A DNA stretch of 61,408 nucleotides from an uncultured Pelagibacteraceae bacterium (GCA_902604545.1 CACKZG010000002.1:1-61408); one strand, 5' to 3'; positions 1-9,953 are shown, counted from the first letter of the stretch. Numbers and translations: made by a program. The notes: a model not told the origin generated them from the sequence alone.

Positions 1-562
1 AATCCTGATCTAAAATATTTTTTAAATTAGTTACACCTTTATCTGAAATACCACATGGTATAATTTTTTTATAATTTTCCAGATCATTATTTATATTTAT
101 TGCAAAACCATGATAGGCAATCCATTTGCTAACTCTTATACCTATTGCAGCAATTTTTTTAACTTCATTATTAGATTTATGCCATATTCCAATATTATCT
201 TTATCTGGAAAAGTTTCTATTTTATAAAATTTTAAAGTTTGAATTATTGTTTTTTCAATAATTGTTATAAATTTTCTGATATCCTTTTTTTTTCTTAAAT
301 CTAAAACAAAATAACAAATTAACTGGCCTGGCCCATGGTAAGTAATTTTACCACCTCTATTCGTTTCTAATATTTCAATGGATTTATCAATAATCTCATT
401 TTCTTTATAAGAAGTTCCTGCTGTAAAAACTTCATTATGCTCTAAAGTCCAAATTAATTCTTGCTCATTATTTTCATATAAATCCTTTAATCTTGACTCT
501 AGTATATTAATAGCATCAAAATAATTTACTGGTTTTATTGACTTTTTGATCTCTATGTTCAT
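1..562 (-). CDS. lipB: Octanoyltransferase LipB, partial (C-terminus beyond left edge)
   Basis: LipB moves octanoyl groups from octanoyl-ACP to the lipoyl domains of 2-oxoacid dehydrogenases and the glycine cleavage H protein. The reading frame starts at ATG 562-560 and stays open to base 1. About 187 codons are visible of a family that usually has 210-230. Visible signatures are [12 protein letters not shown] (about residues 69-80), the likely catalytic Lys136 in KIAAIG, HGFAINI (about 151-157) and the likely catalytic Cys170 in PCGIS. It diverges from mgtE with 61 bp between the two starts. The truncation is a window effect, not a lesion; nothing in the visible part looks damaged. Confidence 0.93.
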   Translation of the reverse strand, partial: MNIEIKKSIKPVNYFDAINILESRLKDLYENNEQELIWTLEHNEVFTAGTSYKENEIIDKSIEILETNRGGKITYHGPGQLICYFVLDLRKKKDIRKFITIIEKTIIQTLKFYKIETFPDKDNIGIWHKSNNEVKKIAAIGIRVSKWIAYHGFAININNDLENYKKIIPCGISDKGVTNLKNILDQD

Positions 563-623
563 TTATAATTTGTATTATCTTTATTATGTATTAATAGTGC
601 AAATCTAAATTATAGGTAGATTT

Positions 624-1997
624 ATGTCTTTAACTAAAAAAACTAAAGATAAAAAAGTAAATTTTGAGTTTAACAAAGAATATATAAGAGTTGTTACTAG
701 CAAAATAGCTAACAATGATGCTCAATTTATTACCAATTCATTTAATGAAATGCACCCTGCAGATGCTGCAGATATTATCGAACACCTTAGCGAAGGAGAT
801 AGAGAAAGTTTAATTAAACTAAATAATTTCAATATTGATCCAGAGGTTTTTGTTGAATTAAATGAGTCTATTCAATCGGAAATTATTACCTATTTATCTT
901 CAGAATCTATAGTAAGTATTCTAAAAGGTTTAGAGTCAGACGATGCTATATCTATATTAGAAAATGTTCCTGAAGAGGATAAAAATGCAATCCTTAGCTC
1001 TTTACCCCCTAAAGATAGATTTGCTCTATTAGAAAGCTTGAGCTATCCAGAAGACACTGCTGCTAGACTCATGCAGCGTGAATTTACAGCTATACCAAGT
1101 AATTGGTCTGTAGGTCAAACAATTGACTATTTAAGAGAAAACAAAGATTTACCAGAGGAGTTTTTAGAAATTTTTATTGTTAATGAGCATTTTAAACCAA
1201 TAGGTACTGTTCCCTCATCTAGAGTTTTAACAACACCTCGAGATACTAAAATGGCAACAATTATGTCAGAATCTCAATTATTAATTCCTGTTGAAATGGA
1301 TAAAGAGGAAGTTGCTAACTTATTTGAAAATTACAATTTAAATTCAGCCGCCGTTGTAGACAAAAATAACAAATTAGTTGGTATGATTATGAACGATGAC
1401 GTTTTAACAGTCTTGAAAGAAGAAGCCGAGGAAGATGCTTTAAGATTAGCAGGGGTAGGAGATGAAGAAATTACGGATGGGGTTGTAAAAAAGACAAAAA
1501 GAAGATTCAATTGGCTTTTGCTTAATTTATTTACTGCCTTTCTAGCCACATGGTGCATTAGTTTATTTGGAGCAACAATCGAACAAATGATAGTATTAGC
1601 TTTCTTGATGCCTATTGTAGCTTCAATGGGAGGAAATGCCGGAATGCAAACACTTGCAGTTACAGTAAGAACTATAGCTACAAATGATTTAACTCAAAAT
1701 AATTTTTCATCAAATGTATTTAAAGAGTTTTCTATTGGTATTTTAAATGGAATTATATTTGCAGCTATAAGTGCTTTAATTGTTCAGATATGGTTTCAAG
1801 ACAGCATCCTTTCACTGATTATAGCAATATCAATGGTACTAACAATGATCATAGCTGGATTATTTGGCATACTAGTTCCTTTTACTCTAAAAAAAATGAG
1901 CATAGATCCAGCGATTGCTTCAAGTGTTTTTGTTACAACAATTACAGATGTAATTGGTTTTGTTTCTTTCTTGGGAGTTGGAGCTTACTTTTTATAA
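624..1997 (+). CDS. mgtE: Magnesium transporter MgtE
   Basis: Inner-membrane Mg2+ channel of 457 aa, normal length for the family. In order it shows an N-terminal helical MgtE_N domain (about 30-130), a CBS pair that senses cytosolic Mg2+ (about 140-265), and a C-terminal domain with about five membrane helices (about 290-457). The pore signature MGGNAGMQT and the aspartate of TTITDVIGF, which corresponds to the selectivity-filter Asp of characterised MgtE, are both present. The acidic N-terminal half fits Mg2+ gating. The stop lies 2 bp from the convergent panC stop. Confidence 0.95.
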   Translation: MSLTKKTKDKKVNFEFNKEYIRVVTSKIANNDAQFITNSFNEMHPADAADIIEHLSEGDRESLIKLNNFNIDPEVFVELNESIQSEIITYLSSESIVSILKGLESDDAISILENVPEEDKNAILSSLPPKDRFALLESLSYPEDTAARLMQREFTAIPSNWSVGQTIDYLRENKDLPEEFLEIFIVNEHFKPIGTVPSSRVLTTPRDTKMATIMSESQLLIPVEMDKEEVANLFENYNLNSAAVVDKNNKLVGMIMNDDVLTVLKEEAEEDALRLAGVGDEEITDGVVKKTKRRFNWLLLNLFTAFLATWCISLFGATIEQMIVLAFLMPIVASMGGNAGMQTLAVTVRTIATNDLTQNNFSSNVFKEFSIGILNGIIFAAISALIVQIWFQDSILSLIIAISMVLTMIIAGLFGILVPFTLKKMSIDPAIASSVFVTTITDVIGFVSFLGVGAYFL

Positions 1998-1999
1998 AA

Positions 2000-2815
2000 T
2001 TACAGGTTATCAATTAACCTAATATTGTTTAAATAATAAGCAATAAATAATCTTGAATTTTTTTTTGTACTTGAAATTTTTAAATTTTCTATATTCCTTA
2101 ATTCTAAATAATCAATTTTTATTTTATAATTATTTTTTAATTCTTTTTTTTGAAGATTTAAAAAGCTCGAAATTTGTTTCTTATTTTTAATATTTTTTTT
2201 AATACTTACTAGTTTTTTATAAATTTTTGCTGCAATGACTAAACTAGATTTATTTAAAAGAAGGTTTCTTGATGAAAGTGCTACATTATTCCTATCGCGA
2301 ATTGTTTTACAAGGAATGACACTGGTTTTATATATTCTTTCTAGTTGTTTTTTTACCAAATACAATTGTTGAAAATCTTTTTCTCCCAAAAATATTTTTT
2401 GTGGGTTTATAATTTTAGTTAGTTTATTCATCACATCTAAAACACCTTCAAAATGACCTTTTCTAAACTTTGCGCACAAAATTTTATCTTTTTTAAGTAA
2501 TCTAATTTGTGATTTTTTTTTATCTTTGTATATGTCTTTAAATTTAGGAAGATAAACAAAATCAACTTTTTTGCTTTTTTTAAGAATTTTTAAATCCTTT
2601 TTGATATTTCTTGGATAGGATCTTAAATCTTTTTTGTTATTAAATTGTTTTGGATTAACAAAAATACTTACAATTGTTTTTTTACAAAGTTTATTTGATT
2701 TATCTATTAGTGACAAATGACCCTTATGTATTCCACCCATAGTAGGAACAAAGCCAAGGTCATTAAATGGCCTTAATGATTCAAATAATGAAATATTGTT
2801 TAATAAAATTTTCAT
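2000..2815 (-). CDS. panC: Pantothenate synthetase PanC
   Basis: ATP-dependent condensation of pantoate with beta-alanine, the last step of pantothenate (B5) synthesis. Motifs: VPTMGGIHKGHLSL with the HxGH nucleotide motif, GEKDFQQL, and SSRNLLL. The frame is open from an ATG at 2845. I choose the ATG at 2815 (271 aa) because MKILLNNIS directly precedes the conserved fold and because 2845 would leave only 4 bp to the divergent galU start. The protein is very lysine-rich. No panB or panE lies nearby, so the rest of the pathway must be elsewhere or pantoate is imported. Confidence 0.93.
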   Translation of the reverse strand: MKILLNNISLFESLRPFNDLGFVPTMGGIHKGHLSLIDKSNKLCKKTIVSIFVNPKQFNNKKDLRSYPRNIKKDLKILKKSKKVDFVYLPKFKDIYKDKKKSQIRLLKKDKILCAKFRKGHFEGVLDVMNKLTKIINPQKIFLGEKDFQQLYLVKKQLERIYKTSVIPCKTIRDRNNVALSSRNLLLNKSSLVIAAKIYKKLVSIKKNIKNKKQISSFLNLQKKELKNNYKIKIDYLELRNIENLKISSTKKNSRLFIAYYLNNIRLIDNL

Positions 2816-2849
2816 TTGTATTAAAATATTTAATAAGTAAAACATTTAA

Positions 2850-3665
2850 ATGATTAAACAAGCAATTATTCCTTTGGCTGGTTTAGGCACTAGGTTGCTT
2901 CCTTTAACCAGTGTATTCGCTAAAGAGCTTCTACCTATAAACGGTAAGCCTGGAATTGAGTATATTCTTGATGAATGTATTGATGCAGGAATTAAAGAAA
3001 TAGTTTTTATAATATCTATCAAGAAACAAATGATTAAAAAATACTTTTACAGTGATAAATTTTATCAAAACATTATTAAAAAAAAGAAAGATAAAAGAAT
3101 AATTGATGAGTATAAAAAATTACTAAAATATAAAAAAAAAATAAAATTTGTATATCAAAATATTCCTAAAGGCACTGGTGATGCTGTCCTTAAAACACAA
3201 AAATATATTAAAAATAAATATTTTTTGATGCTGTTACCTGATGATCTAATAATTAAAAAAAATTGCTCAAAAGCCATGATTAGATCTCATAAGAAATATA
3301 AAGCCTCTGTTATGGCTTCTATGAAAGTAAATAAAAAAACTGTCTCTAGATGGGGCATTTATAAATTAAATAAAAAATTAAATAAAACAGATTATCTAAT
3401 TGATGGTGTGGTAGAAAAACCATCTCTTAAAAATGCACCATCAAATAATGCGGTAATAGGCAGATATATACTTCCACGTAAAATTTTTAAGAAACTTAAA
3501 TCTTTAAAACCAAGTAAAGGAAATGAAATTCATATAACGGATGCAATTCAAGAATTAATAAATAATAAAGAAAAATTTGTAGCTCACAATTTTGAGGGAA
3601 AATATCTTGATTGTGGAACAATGACGGGTTACATCAATTCTTCTAAAGTAATAGGTAAATTATGA
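2850..3665 (+). CDS. galU: UTP-glucose-1-phosphate uridylyltransferase
   Basis: Makes UDP-glucose from UTP and glucose-1-phosphate. The 271-aa protein begins with the nucleotidyltransferase motif PLAGLGTRLLPLT and the lysine of AKELLPI. It also has PKGTGDAVL, LLPDDLI and a VVEKP segment typical of GalU. The stop overlaps the ugd start by 4 nt (ATGA), so the two products are probably made together as a route to UDP-glucuronate for surface glycans. The start is ATG at 2850, divergent from panC. Confidence 0.94.
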   Translation: MIKQAIIPLAGLGTRLLPLTSVFAKELLPINGKPGIEYILDECIDAGIKEIVFIISIKKQMIKKYFYSDKFYQNIIKKKKDKRIIDEYKKLLKYKKKIKFVYQNIPKGTGDAVLKTQKYIKNKYFLMLLPDDLIIKKNCSKAMIRSHKKYKASVMASMKVNKKTVSRWGIYKLNKKLNKTDYLIDGVVEKPSLKNAPSNNAVIGRYILPRKIFKKLKSLKPSKGNEIHITDAIQELINNKEKFVAHNFEGKYLDCGTMTGYINSSKVIGKL

Positions 3666-4960
3666 AATTATGTATGATTGGCACCGGTTATGTAGGTTTA
3701 GTAAGTGGCGTTTGTTTTGCTGACTTAGGTAATGATGTTATATGTGTAGATAAAGATAATAACAAAATTAATAATTTAAAAAAAGGTATCATACCTATTT
3801 ATGAGCCTGGTTTGGAAGAATTAGTTTTAAAAAATTATAAAAATAAAAGACTAAATTTTTCAATAAACTTAAAAGAATCAATAAAAAAATCTGATATTGT
3901 TTTTGTATGTGTAGGAACACCAACCAAAAGAAATAGTAATAGCGCAGATCTTAGCCAAGTTTATTCTGCAGCAAAAGAAATCTCTAAATCTGTAAATAAA
4001 TTTAAAATTATAATCAATAAATCTACTGTTCCTGTAACAACAGGTGATGAAGTAGAGAAGATTATTTCCAAAAAGGTAAGTAGAAAATATTTCTCTGTAG
4101 TTTCAAATCCAGAATTTTTAAGAGAAGGAGAGGCAATACGAGATTTTATTTATCCTGATAGAGTTGTTATTGGTTGTAATGATGAAAAATCTAAGAAAAT
4201 ATTAAAAAATCTATATTCACCATTAATATCCAAAGGTGCAAAGTTTGTATCTACAAATAGACGAGCTGCAGAATTAATTAAATATGCATCAAATGCTTTT
4301 TTAGCAACGAAAATTACATTTATTAATGAAATAGCAAATTTATGTGAAAAAACCGGGATTGATGTTGAGGATATTTCCATAGGTATAGGTCTCGATAAAA
4401 GAATTGGAAGTAGATTTTTAAGAGCAGGACCGGCTTATGGTGGATCATGTTTTCCAAAAGATACTAAAGCAATTGTTTCTACAGCGGATAAATTTAAAAC
4501 TAATTTATCAGTAATAAAAAGTGTAATTAAATCTAATGAAATTAGATCAGATATATTACAAAAAAGAGTTAATTTAATTTTAAAAAATAAAGTTAAAAAT
4601 AAAAAAATATCTTTTTTAGGTGTAACATTTAAAGCTAACACAGACGATATGAGAGATTCTTCAAGTTTAAAATTGATCCCTTATTTATCAAGAAGAGGCG
4701 CTCAAATAAAATACTTTGATCCAACTGGTTTTAAACAAGAATTTAGTAAGTTTAAAAATGTTAAATTCTCAAATTCTATACAAGATTCTATTAAAGGATC
4801 AGATTTAATTATAATTCATACTGAATGGAATGATTTTAAATCAATAAATTTTAAAAAATTTTCTAAAAATAAAAATCTCATTATCTACGATATGAGAAAT
4901 ATTTTTTCTCCTGATAAGATTAAAAAGATGGGTTTTAAATATTTTGGAATTGGAAGATAG
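3662..4960 (+). CDS. ugd: UDP-glucose 6-dehydrogenase
   Basis: Oxidises UDP-glucose to UDP-glucuronate with two NAD+. The 432-aa protein has the N-terminal Rossmann motif GTGYVGLVSG, FVCVGTPT, EFLREGEA, and the catalytic cysteine at residue 263 in GGSCFPKD. GVTFKANTDDMRDS in the C-terminal domain is also typical. It overlaps galU by 4 nt and supplies the same sugar-nucleotide pathway. The stop is 2 bp from the convergent RidA-family gene. Confidence 0.95.
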   Translation: MKLCMIGTGYVGLVSGVCFADLGNDVICVDKDNNKINNLKKGIIPIYEPGLEELVLKNYKNKRLNFSINLKESIKKSDIVFVCVGTPTKRNSNSADLSQVYSAAKEISKSVNKFKIIINKSTVPVTTGDEVEKIISKKVSRKYFSVVSNPEFLREGEAIRDFIYPDRVVIGCNDEKSKKILKNLYSPLISKGAKFVSTNRRAAELIKYASNAFLATKITFINEIANLCEKTGIDVEDISIGIGLDKRIGSRFLRAGPAYGGSCFPKDTKAIVSTADKFKTNLSVIKSVIKSNEIRSDILQKRVNLILKNKVKNKKISFLGVTFKANTDDMRDSSSLKLIPYLSRRGAQIKYFDPTGFKQEFSKFKNVKFSNSIQDSIKGSDLIIIHTEWNDFKSINFKKFSKNKNLIIYDMRNIFSPDKIKKMGFKYFGIGR

Positions 4961-4962
4961 TA

Positions 4963-5424
4963 TTAATTTAATTCAAAAATTGCATCAACCTCAACTGATA
5001 CACCTAAGGGTAAACTATTAGTGCTTACAGCAGCTCTAGTATGCATGCCAGCTTCACCAAAAATTAAAGCGATTAGATCAGATGCTCCATTTACAACTTT
5101 TGGCTGATCAGTAAACTCATCTGTAGAATTTACAAATCCAGTTAATTTAATACATGATTTAATTTTATTTAAATCTCCATTACATGCACTTTTAACTTGT
5201 GATACTATACTTAAAGCACATCTTTCAGCAGCCTTATATCCATCCTCAGTAGATAATTCCTTACCTAACTTACCTTTCATTAATTCTCCATTTTCTGAGA
5301 TTGAAATTTGACCTGAAATATATAGTAGTTTCCCAGCTATTTTCGTGGCTACGTATGAACCAACAGGAGCTTTTGGCTCTGGAAGTTTTATTTTATTTTT
5401 AATTAGGCTCTCTTCAAAATTCAT
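4963..5424 (-). CDS. RidA / YjgF / UK114 family protein
   Basis: A 153-aa member of the Rid family. Archetypal RidA hydrolyses reactive enamine/imine intermediates released by PLP enzymes. The fold is supported by LLYISGQIS, the long middle helix (GYKAAERCALS), and the C-terminal HTRAAVSTNSLPLGVSVEVDAI block. The central VNSTDEFTDQPKVVNGASDLI resembles the longer YjgF-like subgroup, not archetypal RidA, so the substrate may differ. I give no symbol. It precedes nothing obvious and is convergent with ugd. Confidence 0.82.
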   Translation of the reverse strand: MNFEESLIKNKIKLPEPKAPVGSYVATKIAGKLLYISGQISISENGELMKGKLGKELSTEDGYKAAERCALSIVSQVKSACNGDLNKIKSCIKLTGFVNSTDEFTDQPKVVNGASDLIALIFGEAGMHTRAAVSTNSLPLGVSVEVDAIFELN

Positions 5425-5462
5425 TTTTCTTTTTTCTTAAACCAATCCGTTAAATATTTTTT

Positions 5463-8048
5463 TTATTTAGGTTTTCGTTTTTTTTGCTTCTTATTCTTAT
5501 CGTATTCTCTTCTTTTCTCAATAAGAATTAGAGCCTCTTCCATTGTGATTTCAGTTGGGTCTTTTTCCTCAGGTATTGTTGCATTTAATGATTTGTATTT
5601 TATGTAAGGCCCATATTGTCCCTTCATTATTCTCACAGGTTTCTTATCTTCAGGGTGTTCACCTAAATCTTTAATAATTGATGATGACATTCTTCCTGGT
5701 TTTGCTTCAGCTATAAGAGTAATAGCTCTGTTTAACCCTATTGAAAAAATTTCATCGACGTTTTCTATTCTTGCCGATTTATTCTCGCATTTCAAATAAG
5801 GACCAAATCTACCTGTATTTAAGGTGATTTCTCTTTGATTTTCTGGATTAATACCTAGTGATTTAGGAAGTGAGCATAAAAATTTAGCTTTTTCTAAATC
5901 TATACTTTCTAATTCAATTCCTTTTGGAATTGATACATTTTTTAGTAGTTCATTTACTTCAGTTTTCTTTTTTTTTGATTTTTTTCTCTTTTTAGGTTTT
6001 TCTTCTTCAATATTTTCTTCAATAACCTTTTCATATTGAAGATAAGGACCAAATCTTCCATTTTTTAAAAAAATATCATTTCCATTTTCGTGTTTTCCAA
6101 GAAATTTTGGTTCTGCTAATTGTGACTGAGCTGCAGCTTTTGCTTTTGACAATGGTCTTGTGAATTTACATTCTGGATAGTTTGAACATCCAATAAAAGC
6201 ACCTCCTCTAAAACTATTTTTTAAACTTAATGAACCAGTATTACATAACTGACATTTTCTAACTATCTTTCCTTCATTATCAGTGTCAAATATTAATGCT
6301 CCCAAACTATCATTTAAAAGATCCAAAACTTCTCTGGTTCTTTTTTCTTTTACCTCTGAAACATTACTATTAAAGTCTTTCCAAAACATCTCTAGAACTT
6401 TTAACCAACTTTCTTTTCCAGAAGTTATTTCATCTAGCTGATCCTCTAGTCCAGCTGTGAAGTTATAATCCACATACTTTGAAAATAGTTTTTCTAAAAA
6501 TGCAGAAATTAATTTACCTCTATCAGTTGGGAAAAATCTTTTATTAACTATTTCTGCATAACCTCTATTTGCTATTGTTGAAATTATACTTGCGTAAGTT
6601 GAGGGTCTACCAATTCCTAGCTCCTCTAATTTTTTAACTAAACTTGCCTCAGAGTACCGTGGGGGAGGTTGGGTGAAATGCTGTTCATCAATAAGGGCTT
6701 CTATATTAATTGGTCCTTTTGACATCTCAGGCAAAATTTGCTCATCATCATCTTTACTTTGATTTGAATAAACTTTTAAAAATCCATCAAATTTCAAAAC
6801 TGATCCACTTGATTTACATATCGTTTTGCTATCTTCAGATTCAATTGTTATTGTATTTCTATCAAATTTTGCTGTTTCCATTTGAGACGATAGAGCTCTA
6901 GACCAAATTAAAGAATATAATTTTTGTTGGTCAGAACTTAAATACTTTTTAACAGAATCTGGATTTCTATTAATATCAGTCGGTCTTATTGCTTCATGAG
7001 CTTCTTGAGCATTTTTTGCTTTTTTTCCCGAGTAATTATTTGGATTTTCTGGCAAGTATTCGTTTCCATATTCTTTTTTAATAAAATTTCTAAAATCAGA
7101 GACAGCATCCGCTGATAAATTAGTTCCATCTGTTCTCATATAAGTAATTAACCCTACTGTATCTCCCTCAATTTCTATTCCTTGATAAAGTTTTTGTGCT
7201 ATTTGCATTGTTCTTGATGCACCAAAACCTAATCTGCTAGAAGCAACTTGCTGAAGCGTTGAAGTAGTAAATGGCCCTGAAGGATTTCTACTCACAACTT
7301 TAGAAGAAATATCAGTTATATTAAATTTTTTATTCTTAATGTTAGCAATTGCCTTTTCAATTTCTTCTTTATTTTTAAATGAAAATTTTTCAATTTTTTC
7401 TCCATCAAGTTGAGAAATACTTGCTGTAATGTTACTTTTATTTTTATCCTGAAAATTAACACTTAAAGTCCAAAATTCTTCAGGCTTGAATAATTCAATC
7501 TCATGCTCTCTTTCAGTAATCAATTTAAGTGCAACAGATTGAACTCTACCCGCAGATTTTGAACCAGGTAATTTAGTCCACAGTATTGGTGATATATTAA
7601 ATCCAACCAGGTAATCTAGCGCTCTTCTAGCCATGTAAGCATCGACTAATAGAGGCTCTATCTGTCTTGGATTTTCAATACCATGTGTGACAGCTTTTTT
7701 TGTTATTTCATTAAATACTACACGTTCAATTTCTTTGTCCTTTAAAAGTTTTTTTTCATCTAAATACTCTTTTACATGCCAAGCTATAGCCTCTCCCTCA
7801 CGATCTGGGTCAGTAGCAAGAATTATTTTCGAAGAATCTTTTGCAGCATCTGTAATTTCTTTAAGATATTTTTTTGAAAAGCTATCAACTTCCCATTCCA
7901 TTTTAAAATTTTTATCAGGATCAACAGATCCATTTTTTGATGGAAGATCTCTAATATGACCATAGCTTGCTAATACGGTATAGTTATCCCCTAAATATTT
8001 ATTAATTGTTTTAGCTTTAGCAGGGCTTTCAACTATGACTAGATTCAT
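5463..8048 (-). CDS. topA: DNA topoisomerase I
   Basis: Type IA topoisomerase that relaxes negative supercoils. The 861-aa protein begins with the Toprim domain (IVESPAKAKTI; DPDREGEAIAWH). The catalytic tyrosine is residue 303 in LITYMRTDGT. After the core there is one four-cysteine zinc finger (CQLC...C...C) at about 600-635, then three GRFGPY/GQYGPY repeats of the alphaproteobacterial C-terminal type and a lysine-rich tail. It is the last gene of a minus-strand run from ruvX. The dprA gene that often sits between plsY and topA in related bacteria is absent. Confidence 0.97.
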   Translation of the reverse strand: MNLVIVESPAKAKTINKYLGDNYTVLASYGHIRDLPSKNGSVDPDKNFKMEWEVDSFSKKYLKEITDAAKDSSKIILATDPDREGEAIAWHVKEYLDEKKLLKDKEIERVVFNEITKKAVTHGIENPRQIEPLLVDAYMARRALDYLVGFNISPILWTKLPGSKSAGRVQSVALKLITEREHEIELFKPEEFWTLSVNFQDKNKSNITASISQLDGEKIEKFSFKNKEEIEKAIANIKNKKFNITDISSKVVSRNPSGPFTTSTLQQVASSRLGFGASRTMQIAQKLYQGIEIEGDTVGLITYMRTDGTNLSADAVSDFRNFIKKEYGNEYLPENPNNYSGKKAKNAQEAHEAIRPTDINRNPDSVKKYLSSDQQKLYSLIWSRALSSQMETAKFDRNTITIESEDSKTICKSSGSVLKFDGFLKVYSNQSKDDDEQILPEMSKGPINIEALIDEQHFTQPPPRYSEASLVKKLEELGIGRPSTYASIISTIANRGYAEIVNKRFFPTDRGKLISAFLEKLFSKYVDYNFTAGLEDQLDEITSGKESWLKVLEMFWKDFNSNVSEVKEKRTREVLDLLNDSLGALIFDTDNEGKIVRKCQLCNTGSLSLKNSFRGGAFIGCSNYPECKFTRPLSKAKAAAQSQLAEPKFLGKHENGNDIFLKNGRFGPYLQYEKVIEENIEEEKPKKRKKSKKKKTEVNELLKNVSIPKGIELESIDLEKAKFLCSLPKSLGINPENQREITLNTGRFGPYLKCENKSARIENVDEIFSIGLNRAITLIAEAKPGRMSSSIIKDLGEHPEDKKPVRIMKGQYGPYIKYKSLNATIPEEKDPTEITMEEALILIEKRREYDKNKKQKKRKPK

Positions 8049-8085
8049 AAAATAACAAACTACTCAAAAGAGTTTGATAGTCAAA

Positions 8086-8664
8086 TTAATAAATTTTTGT
8101 CTTTGTTTCTTCTTTATTTTTCAGGCGTTTAATATTTTCTCTGTGGGTAAAAAATATTAAAATAAACATTATTAGGTAAAAAAATACATTTTCTGATCCT
8201 TCCATAATTAAAATATAAGCAGGTATAGAAAGTGATCCTATCAAGGAAGCTAAGGATGAATATTTATAAATAAAAAAAATTATTAACCAACAAACCCCAA
8301 ACACCAAACCAAAAATAATATTTAAAGAAAAAAGTATCCCAACATATGTTGCTACACCTTTACCACCTTTGAATTTTAACCATACAGGGAACACATGACC
8401 TATAAAAGTACATAAAGCTGAAATATAGATAGCATCAGGGAAATTAATTTTTACGTATAAAACAGGTATTACTGCTTTTAACACATCAAGTATTAGTGTT
8501 GAATAACCAATTGATTTGTTACCAGTTCTTAAAGCATTTGTTGCGCCAATATTACCAGAACCGATTTCTCTAATATCTTTTTTTAAAAATACTTTAGTTA
8601 AAATTAATCCAAAAGGAATTGATCCCATTAGGTATGAGATTATACCTATTATAAAAAGTTCCAT
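8086..8664 (-). CDS. plsY: Glycerol-3-phosphate acyltransferase PlsY
   Basis: Inner-membrane enzyme that acylates glycerol-3-phosphate from acyl-phosphate, the first step of phospholipid synthesis. The 192-aa protein has about five membrane helices and the three PlsY loops: GSGNIGATNALRTGN near residue 36, KGGKGVATY near 100, and the late HRENIKRL segment. Its acyl-phosphate donor enzyme PlsX is at 46675. The start is 2 bp below the pyrC-like stop, in the same minus-strand transcript. Confidence 0.95.
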   Translation of the reverse strand: MELFIIGIISYLMGSIPFGLILTKVFLKKDIREIGSGNIGATNALRTGNKSIGYSTLILDVLKAVIPVLYVKINFPDAIYISALCTFIGHVFPVWLKFKGGKGVATYVGILFSLNIIFGLVFGVCWLIIFFIYKYSSLASLIGSLSIPAYILIMEGSENVFFYLIMFILIFFTHRENIKRLKNKEETKTKIY

Positions 8665-8666
8665 TT

Positions 8667-9953
8667 TTATATTTTAAATAATTCTATACCTTTTACAAAT
8701 GTATTGGTTACTTTTCCTTGAAGTTTCTTATCTTCAATTGATGTATTTTTAGATTTAGAGATTAAATTTTCTTTTTTTACAATCCATGGTTTATTGATAT
8801 CTACTATACAAAAATCTGCATCATTACCTATAGACAAGTTCCCTTTATTTATTTTTAATATTTTTGCTGGGTTAGAGGTTAAAGCTTGAATTATAGTTTC
8901 AAGTTTTACGGATCCATTATGAAACAATTCTAAACTTAAAGATAACAAAGTTTCAATACCAGATGCACCCGTTGCAGCTTGTGCAAAAGTTAATCTTTTA
9001 GATTCCTCATCTTCAGGTTTATGGTCAGAAACAATTACATCAATAGTTTTATCTTTTAATCCTTGAACTAAAGCTTCTCGATCTTCTTCTCTTCTTAGTG
9101 GAGGTGATAATTTTAAAAATGTTCTAAAATCTCCAATATCGTTTTCATTTAATGAGAGATTATTTATTGATACACCGCAAGTAAATTTAACATTTTGTTT
9201 ACGCTCCTTAATTATATCTACAGATTTACCTGCTGATAGTTGAGATATATGATATCGACATTTAGTTTTTTCTAAGAGAGTAAGATCTCTTTCTATTATA
9301 ATTCTTTCGGCAATATCTGGTATGCTTGATAAGCCTAGTTTTGTTGCAATAATACCAGAATTAATCATGCCATTTTTAGCTAAATCATAATCTTCTGCAT
9401 GTTGCATTATAAGACATCCCAAATCTTTAGCTGAATTCATAATTCTAGACATAAGTCTAGTATTTTGAATTGTTTTTACTCCGTCAGTAAAAGCAATAAT
9501 TCCTTTTTTAGCTAGTAACCCAAATTCAGTCATATTGGTGCCATCAGTGTTTTGAGTTAATGAAGCGCAAGGAAAGATATTTATTTTAGACTTATCACGT
9601 CCTCTTCTTTTTAAAAAATCTACAATTGATACATTATCTATAATTGGATCTGTATTAGGCATGGTTACGACGGAAGTTACTCCTCCAGATAATGCTGCAT
9701 TACTTAAAGTCCTAAAATTTTCTTTATATTCATATCCTGGCTCGCCTACAAAAACTCTCATATCCACTATACCAGGAAATATATATTTACCTTTTAAGTC
9801 AGTAGGTTTTTCTCTAGTTGGTAAATTGTTTGTATTTACCTTTTTTCCTATCGCTTCTATCTTTCCGTCTTCTCCAATTATTAATCCACCATTTTCGTTT
9901 ATGGAATTATGAGGATCTATAATGTTTGCATTTATAAAGTATTGTTTTTTCAT
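8667..9953 (-). CDS. Dihydroorotase-like protein lacking the HxH metal motif
   Basis: A 428-aa amidohydrolase of the dihydroorotase family, directly after pyrB (TAG then ATG with no gap). Active dihydroorotases carry DxHxH near the N-terminus; here it reads D64-M-R66-V-F68, so both histidines are replaced. Later landmarks such as MPNTDP, QHAEDY and VSDHKPEDEE are kept. This matches the pyrB-linked, probably non-catalytic PyrC'/PyrX-type proteins, which can act as a structural partner of aspartate carbamoyltransferase. If so, a separate active dihydroorotase must exist elsewhere. Databases would call it pyrC; I leave the symbol empty because catalysis is doubtful. Confidence 0.85.
   Translation of the reverse strand: MKKQYFINANIIDPHNSINENGGLIIGEDGKIEAIGKKVNTNNLPTREKPTDLKGKYIFPGIVDMRVFVGEPGYEYKENFRTLSNAALSGGVTSVVTMPNTDPIIDNVSIVDFLKRRGRDKSKINIFPCASLTQNTDGTNMTEFGLLAKKGIIAFTDGVKTIQNTRLMSRIMNSAKDLGCLIMQHAEDYDLAKNGMINSGIIATKLGLSSIPDIAERIIIERDLTLLEKTKCRYHISQLSAGKSVDIIKERKQNVKFTCGVSINNLSLNENDIGDFRTFLKLSPPLRREEDREALVQGLKDKTIDVIVSDHKPEDEESKRLTFAQAATGASGIETLLSLSLELFHNGSVKLETIIQALTSNPAKILKINKGNLSIGNDADFCIVDINKPWIVKKENLISKSKNTSIEDKKLQGKVTNTFVKGIELFKI

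Noticed and set aside
7687..7959. 90-aa plus-strand reading frame inside topA
   Set aside because: Antisense shadow of the topA Toprim region; serine- and phenylalanine-rich with no family pattern.
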